Assembly: GCA_032207245.1 (NCBI GenBank)
Contig: CM063502.1
Location: forward strand, 73,256,309 to 73,320,308
Origin: Pardosa pseudoannulata
Taxonomy: Eukaryota > Arthropoda > Arachnida > Araneae > Lycosidae
Direction: 5' to 3'
Length of the DNA stretch: 64,000 nt
Shown here: piece after piece, positions 57,149 to 64,000 of the stretch
Position numbering within the stretch: the first letter of the stretch is position 1
Layout of the letters: the number at the start of each line of letters is the position of its first letter
Program-made: the position numbers and the translations under genes
The notes under the pieces: generated by a model
What the model was told of the DNA's origin: nothing
The model's input: the letters and a program-made list of their open reading frames with translations, nothing else
Database searches by the model: none

Positions 57149-58295
57149 GACATGAAGCCTGACGGGCATCTAGCTCTCTAAGCGGGATCTGTTTCAAATT
57201 TCTCTCCCATCGGATTAGTTCTTCCATTTCTCTTTCATAATCTTCCAGAATTCAAGAAATCTTTAGCAGCCACTTATAAAGCACTTGTTTTAAAAGGTCA
57301 AATATACAGCTTTCCATAGAATATGTTAAGGGACTTGAGGGGGGTATATATAAAAAGAATGGCGTAAATAACAGTCCATATCCTAGTTCTCTAAAAATAG
57401 AACATTGTATTTAAAGATAGGGTTTGTAGCCTTATTCTGATGGAACTTTAATGCAGTGAAGGTAGAAAATTTCGTTTTTAGAAAATAGGTTTAAAACATG
57501 TTTCTGATAGTAATCCGAATGAATTTTGACATATTCCTCCACTTTTTAAATTTCCAGTGTAAAAGCAGCCAGCATACACCAGAAATCCTTTAACAAAACT
57601 TTCCTTGTTTTCAATAAATTTTTATTTTTTTTCTCGGTAGTGAAAAGATTTTTTCTGTTGCAGTGAGATAAGTATGCCCAAGATTTCTCAATTGTAACTA
57701 TGTATTTCTTTTTTTACCTTAAAAAATCCTTACAAAAATCTGCTCATAGTCTTTGACTGAGAAACATATTTCAGCATTAGGAGGTAATCTTCATGTTATT
57801 TTGTTGTTGTTTTGAGGACACTCTGTTTAGAAATTATATTATCGCTCACAAATCCTACAAAGATATTTAAAGATTGTTTATTTCCTTTTGAGAAGTCGGG
57901 AATTTTATTTCAAATTATGTGATGAGACTTCAGATTTTAAAACAGGTCTATATACCATTGTTGGGTATGCATTTTTTGTCTTTTACCAAGTCGAACGTAA
58001 ACTTTGACATTACTTATCCTTTTTTTATTATGTATTATTATTTCATTAAAATTGAAATCATTACAAAAATATGTTAATATCTTCTACCCATAGTATATCA
58101 AATGTAGAATATGCTATACAGTTCTACTCATTTCCCTGTGTTCTTTTTTATTGTTCTGGTGGTTTGAGAAATGTGCAGCTTCAGACAATTTAGAGACCAA
58201 CGATAAAACAATAAATTAAATATGTGTGTGTGTTTGTGAGATCAACGCACATTCACCTACGAATACATTGTAATAACATTGAAATACATTGTAAC
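57149..58295. other. AT-rich flank, nothing firmly recognised
   Basis: At 57169-57185 the sequence CTAGCTCTCTAAGCGGG resembles the termini of the piggyBac-like elements at 15460 and 52955. It may be a stray piggyBac end, but no partner end was found. Confidence 0.45.
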
Positions 58296-58308
58296 CTGTA
58301 TATATACA

Positions 58309-58351
<43 letters not shown>
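58296..58351. repeat. (TA)n microsatellite
   Basis: About 55 bp of TA with TACATGCA at the start. A short (TG)n patch lies upstream at about 58222-58235. Confidence 0.95.
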
Positions 58352-58985
58352 CATTGACGACACATTCGATTTCATATATAAAAACTTCTTTATTGTAATC
58401 CTTCTGTCCATGGCTATGCCATTTAGATATCCTTTGTTCTCATAATTTGCCACGACAAGCGTGGAAAATGTTTTCAGCCCGAGTTCCGCTCAAAACTGAC
58501 TCTTTTGGCGTTGCTACCTAAGCAAAATTCCTATATCTACTTCCGAGTCGGCTTCTTCACTCTGCATAGTTCCGCTCGAGGGTGTTATTTTCTTTTATTA
58601 CGTTATTGTTAATGAGTTCTAACTATTTTTAATTATTAACCCCCATTCTTAATGCTTAATTCTTAACAACCAATTTTAAACCTTACACACACACACACAC
58701 ATAATGTAGTACCCTCCATTTATTGCCAAATTTACCCCAAATCACAATTCCATGTTTATTTTCACATCATCAGACATTGCCTTTTTTATTTCCATAAAAA
58801 GTACTACTACTCTTTTTAACTAGGATGGTTATCTTTATACAGGGTTATCTTTCGAAAACCCCGTTTCAGAAAATGGCTTTTTCTATTAAATTTTTTGCTA
58901 AATATATTTACCTAATAAAGTAATTTCAATAGCTCTTACAAAATCATTAAACGTAATACATAGATAAATACACTCATATACACAG
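58352..58985. other. Mixed sequence, nothing recognised
   Basis: 58445-58590 is less AT-rich (CCCGAGTTCCGCTC, CCGAGTCGGC) and may be a fragment of an unidentified repeat. A short (AC)n run lies at about 58684-58702. Confidence 0.45.
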
Positions 58986-58989
58986 TATA

Positions 58990-60712
<1,723 letters not shown>

Positions 60713-61737
60713 CACTGTGTACCAATAAGTATTTGGCCACCAATGCAAATGTCAATTTTTGCGATCCTGAGTTACGTCATGGCCTCCGCGGGTATACATC
60801 GTGTAGGAAACAGCATCGGAATTAGTCGCATGCAAGATGCTGCGCAATTCGTAGCTCTCTCATTTTGAGAAAGGTATAATTATCGGGTATCACAAATGTA
60901 GCCGATCCTTAATTGACGTATCTAGCGATCTGAAGTACCCAAAATCGACAGTGGCCTATGTGATTAAGAAGTGGAAGTTGAGCGGTGATTGTCCGAATGT
61001 GCCCCGAGTAAGCAGACTAACGAAACTGGAAGATAGAAACCGACGAGTGCTGTCCACGAGTGAGAACCGCACCCAACCGATAGCTCTCGTCCGCAAGGAG
61101 TTTCAACAGGCATAAGGAATATTGTTTCAATGAATACCAAACGTAAGGAAACACATCTGCTTATTTTTCATGGTCGTGCTGCTTCCCATAAACCTTTGAT
61201 CTCAAAGTCCAACCACGCTGCTCGGTTAATGTGGTGCAAAGCACATCGAAACTGGACCGTAGATTAGTGGAAACGGGTTCTTTGGAGAGACGAATCAAGG
61301 TTCACCCTTTACCGTTTAGATGGCAGGGTCTGGGTCTGGCATCTGCCTGGAGAATCCTGGCATCTGCCTGGATTGTGCCAACAGTCAAGTTCGGCGGAGG
61401 TGGAATTATGGTCTGGTTATTTTTCTGCTGGTATGAACATTGACCCTTGTTCCCCATTCATGGTAAGCTCAATGCCGATTCCTACTTCACTATTTTGGAT
61501 GACAATGTGCTTCCTACGTTGTGGCAGTTTTACGGGTTGGACCCCTGTTACTTTCAGGACGACATTGCCAGTTTTCATGTTTCGAGGTTAACCAAAGCTT
61601 ATTATGGTGCCAATGGAGTTTATCGAATGGACTGGCCTGACCAGATCCCAGACCTGAACCCTATCGAGAACCTCTGGGACATGTTGGATAGCCGAATAAG
61701 TGGTGCACTACCCTTCCAAAATCACGTACATTTCTCC
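60713..61737 (+). pseudogene. Tc1-like transposon, 5' TIR plus transposase, 3'-truncated
   Basis: After a TA at 60711-60712 the left end reads CACTGTGTACCAATAAGTAT, typical of Tc1-type TIRs. The transposase remnant starts at about 60850. LSHFEKGIIIGYHKCSRSLI and YPKSTVAYVIKKWKLSG form the first helix-turn-helix. HAARLMWCKAHRNWTVD, then a stop, then WKRVLWRDESRFTLYRLDG carries the first Asp (about 61282). PLFPIHGKLNADSYFTILDD follows. YFQDDIASFH carries the second Asp (about 61560) and PDLNPIENLWDMLDSRI the Glu (about 61668), giving an intact DD34E set. A 15-bp word TGGCATCTGCCTGGA is duplicated at about 61335 and 61360. The C-terminus and right TIR are missing, and the sequence switches at about 61730 to the hairpin repeats. 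Confidence 0.85.
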
Positions 61738-62112
61738 AGCCCCGCACCTATACGATCCAGTAAATTCAAAGGTGCCATTCGTTAGTACTTCGTTAGTACC
61801 GGTTAGTACCGCAAAAATTTTCGTTAGTACCGAATTTAAAATAAAATTATTGCAATTTTTTATTGCGGGGCTGGGGAAATGCGAGCCCCGCACCTATGGA
61901 ATTCCCCCGTTTCAAAGATGTCATTCGATAGTACTTCGTTAGTACCGGTTAGTACCGCAAAAATTTCGTTAGTACCGAATTGGAAAAAAAATTATAGCCG
62001 TTTTTCTTTTCGGGGCTCTAGAAAGGTAAGCCCCGCAACAGCATAATTTTGCTTATATTTCCATATTCAAAGATGTCAATCGTTAGTACTTCGTTAGTAC
62101 TGGTAAGTACCG
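61727..62112. repeat. Hairpin units with 11 GTTAGTAC-type motifs
   Basis: Three units start at about 61736, 61879 and 62030, each opening with AGCCCCGCA and, in the first two, closing with its reverse complement (GCGGGGCT at about 61864-61871, CGGGGCT at about 62009-62015). Unit 1 has longer arms: CATTTCTCCAGCCCCGCA against TGCGGGGCTGGGGAAATG. Inside are direct repeats of GTTAGTAC or one-base variants: four per unit in units 1 and 2 (61781, 61792, 61802, 61823; 61927, 61938, 61948, 61968) and three in unit 3 (62082, 62092, 62102). This looks like a transposon terminus with transposase-binding iterons, repeated in tandem. Unit 3 leads straight into the peptidase reading frame. Confidence 0.85.
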
Positions 62113-62132
62113 CAAATCACAGTCAAGTAACA

Positions 62133-63148
62133 ATGAAAAGGGAAGACCGTATTTTAGAAAATTGGAAAGGCCTTGCACTTAAAAAAAAAAAACGAAAAAG
62201 GCAGTCTTATCTAGAGCCTCTAAGAGAATTTGAATTCATAGACTTATCTTCTAAAAAATCGTCGGTGGAAATTGGCCTACTACGGAACGGTAATTTAAAC
62301 TTAAAACCACTGAAATTTGAAGGTGTGAACTATATTTTAACAAATACATGTGCATATGATTCTTTATTTCAAATTTTAGCCTCTTCTTTTGTAGATAGTG
62401 AAGTATATAGATCATATGTAGAAGATTTCTTCTCTCCCGAAGGATTATTTGCACTTATAGGGGACATTGCAAGAGGACGTATAAACAAAAGAACTTATTT
62501 TATACGTGCTATTATAATGAAAACCTTTTGCTCTGCTGAGAGATTACCAAATAATATTTTGAAATTGCAGTGTGCAAGCACCGTCAGGAAAGCAGCCGAA
62601 AATATATTTTCCGAGTATCCATCGGTACAAGAGAAAACAATATGTACAAAATGTAAAAAGAATAGCATTTTCAAACGCCCTGTTATTTCCCTATTAATAT
62701 CAAAAGATCAAGTAAAAGACTTAAGTGCAATCTTAAATGAAGAATTAAAAGATGTAGAATGCCACTGCACGGAGATTGTAAATGACGGAATGTTCTGTGT
62801 TGGTATCAATAAAAGAACAATAGAAGCAAACTCTAAACACATAATAATTGAATTAGTTCAAAAATTACCAATTCTAAATAGTGATAGTGACATAATGAAG
62901 GATTTAAGATTTCCATTGAATGAACTCCCCCCCCCCCAAAAATTGCCATTTCTAGTCAAGAGTATCTATTAAGTGGCATTGTCAGATTTCAAGGTGACCA
63001 CATGCTACATGATGAAATTGGTCACTAAGTAGCTTTATGTAAGCGTCTAAACGAGCAGTGGGAGCTTTATAACGACCTGAACACCAAAAGAGAGAATTAT
63101 CAAAGACTCAAAATGGTACTATGTCAATGCTTAATATATACTGTATAA
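62133..63148 (+). pseudogene. USP-like cysteine peptidase, frameshifted (probably transposon-borne)
   Basis: The frame from ATG 62133 (an earlier ATG at 62073 is also in frame but lies in the terminal repeats) begins MKREDRILENWKGLALKKKK, a basic N-terminus. Then comes NYILTNTCAYDSLFQILASS, matching the ubiquitin-specific-protease Cys box (NTC; Cys codon 62349-62351). A metal-binding-like pair follows, ICTKCKKN (about 62640-62663) and VECHC (about 62756-62770). At an 11-C run (62927-62937) the frame ends early. In the next frame it continues as YLLSGIVRFQGDHMLHDEIG, then H (63023), a stop (63026) where Tyr is expected, then VALCKRLNEQWELYNDLN and a stop at 63146-63148. The GHYVA-type His box and WELYNDL with its Asp match the C-terminal half of the USP/C19 and USPL1/C98 peptidases, which remove ubiquitin or SUMO from proteins. 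Its position behind terminal-repeat-like hairpins suggests a transposon gene. Confidence 0.7.
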
Positions 63149-63299
63149 TTATTATAATCAGTAGTTTTGAATTATTTTGCTAGAACTAGTTCAACAAATA
63201 ATATTTCCTTCTGCATAAATAAGTTCCTTAATTCCAAAAAACTAAAAGAAATTTAAAGAACCTAGATATTAGTTAGAAAGTTCCTTTTGGGACCCCTTA
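63149..63299. other. Short AT-rich spacer
   Basis: Nothing is seen between the peptidase pseudogene and the 180-bp repeats. Confidence 0.6.
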
Positions 63300-64000
63300 A
63301 AGTCATTTTTCTTCATACTCTAGTTTCTGTTTAATTGTTGCATTTATTTGTTTCATGTTTGTGCCTTTATATACTTTTTTGAATAGTGTAATCAGTGATA
63401 TTAGATAATGTAACTCTGAATTTTGATGATCTCATCAGATAGATTGTTCATATTATTGATCTTAAGAAAATTAACTTGTTTATAATCATTTTTCTTTATA
63501 TTATAGTTTCTTTTTAATTGTTGCTTTCAATTTATATTTGGGCCATTATATACTTTTTTACTTGGTCTAATCTTTGGTTTTAGAAAATGCAACTCTTCGA
63601 ATTTTGATAATTTCATCAGCTAGATTGTTTGTATTATTGATTTTATGAAAATTAACTTGTTTATAATCATTTTTCTGTATATTATAGTTTTTTTTAATTG
63701 TTGCTTTCAATTTATATTTGGGCCATTATATACTTTTTTACTTGGTCTAATATTTGGTTTTAGAAAATGCAACTCTTCGAATTTTGATAATTTCATCAGC
63801 TAGATTGTTTGTATTATTGATTTTATGAAAATTAACTTGTTTATAATCATTTTTCTGTATATTAAGGTTTCTCTTTAATTGTTACTTTAATTTGTTTCAT
63901 ATTTGTGGCATTATATACTTCTTTGAGTAGTGTAATCACTGGTATTAGATACAACTCTTCGAATTTCGATAATCTCACCAACTAAGTTGTTTGTATTACT
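63300..64000. repeat. 180-bp tandem repeat, ~3.9 copies, runs off the window
   Basis: Units start at about 63300, 63480, 63660 and 63840 with a period of exactly 180 bp. Units 2 and 3 differ at only a few bases (for example TCTTTGG against TATTTGG). Units 1 and 4 are more diverged. Landmarks are TAATCATTTTTCT, TTTAATTGTTGC, GGCCATTATATACTT and CAACTCTTCGAATTTTGATA. The array is cut by the window end, so its true length is unknown. Confidence 0.95.

Noticed and set aside
61700..61942. ORFs spanning the hairpin units (61700-61942 plus, 61708-61893 minus)
   Set aside because: They cross the junction between the truncated Tc1 and non-coding repeats. VSTS-like peptides are translations of GTTAGTAC motifs.
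62049..62132. Peptidase start at 62049
   Set aside because: That codon is TTG, and the first 28 codons translate the terminal repeat. ATG 62133 (or 62073) is more plausible.

Overview
This is a very AT-rich (roughly 70-75% by eye) eukaryotic nuclear window with no host gene I can identify. Its content is old and decayed mobile DNA, microsatellites and small tandem duplications embedded in featureless AT-rich sequence. The mix is long (TA)n tracts, tRNA-derived SINEs, Tc1-like, pogo-like and piggyBac-like DNA transposons and decayed non-LTR retrotransposons. This fits an arthropod, and I favour an arachnid (spider) because the Tc1 transposase remnants resemble the type common in spider genomes. 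That placement is inference from memory, not a search. The window could be intergenic or lie inside a very long intron.

Layout. 0-6.4 kb: a decayed SINE (family 1), a GC-richer promoter-like island, a small ORF at the head of a three-copy 330-bp tandem array, a SINE of a second family and a 59-bp family-1 SINE fragment with perfect target-site duplications (TSDs). 8.9-10.1 kb: two abutting Tc1-like transposase remnants. 12-16.1 kb: a TTAA-flanked hairpin bracketed by a 50-bp direct repeat, a diverged 0.5-kb tandem pair, a (TA)n tract and a 630-bp non-autonomous piggyBac-like element. 16.8-21.9 kb: a pogo-like element with terminal inverted repeats (TIRs), both SINE families again, a microsatellite and a LINE endonuclease remnant. 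25 kb: another Tc1-like pseudogene. 29.1-30.2 kb: a 616-bp element with about 175-bp TIRs, lying between two (TA)n tracts. 37-39.3 kb: a decayed LINE carrying a recent 523-bp tandem duplication. 40-52 kb: almost empty apart from two strong inverted repeats and one gene-like, unrecognised stretch near 48 kb. 52.95-57.14 kb: a complete but inactivated piggyBac element flanked by CTAG rather than TTAA. 58.3-59.5 kb: large microsatellites. 60.7-64 kb: a truncated Tc1-like element, an array of GC-rich hairpins and GTTAGTAC motifs, a decayed gene for a ubiquitin-specific-protease-like cysteine peptidase, and a 180-bp tandem repeat running off the window end.

The most interesting segment is 61.73-63.15 kb. 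The peptidase retains recognisable Cys, His and Asp boxes, although they are split by a frameshift in an 11-C run and by one stop codon. It sits directly behind terminal-repeat-like hairpins and an array of short direct repeats, which suggests a DNA transposon that carried a deubiquitinase-like protease. None of the coding remnants appears able to make an intact protein. Nothing in the window suggests genes working together beyond each transposase and its own termini.
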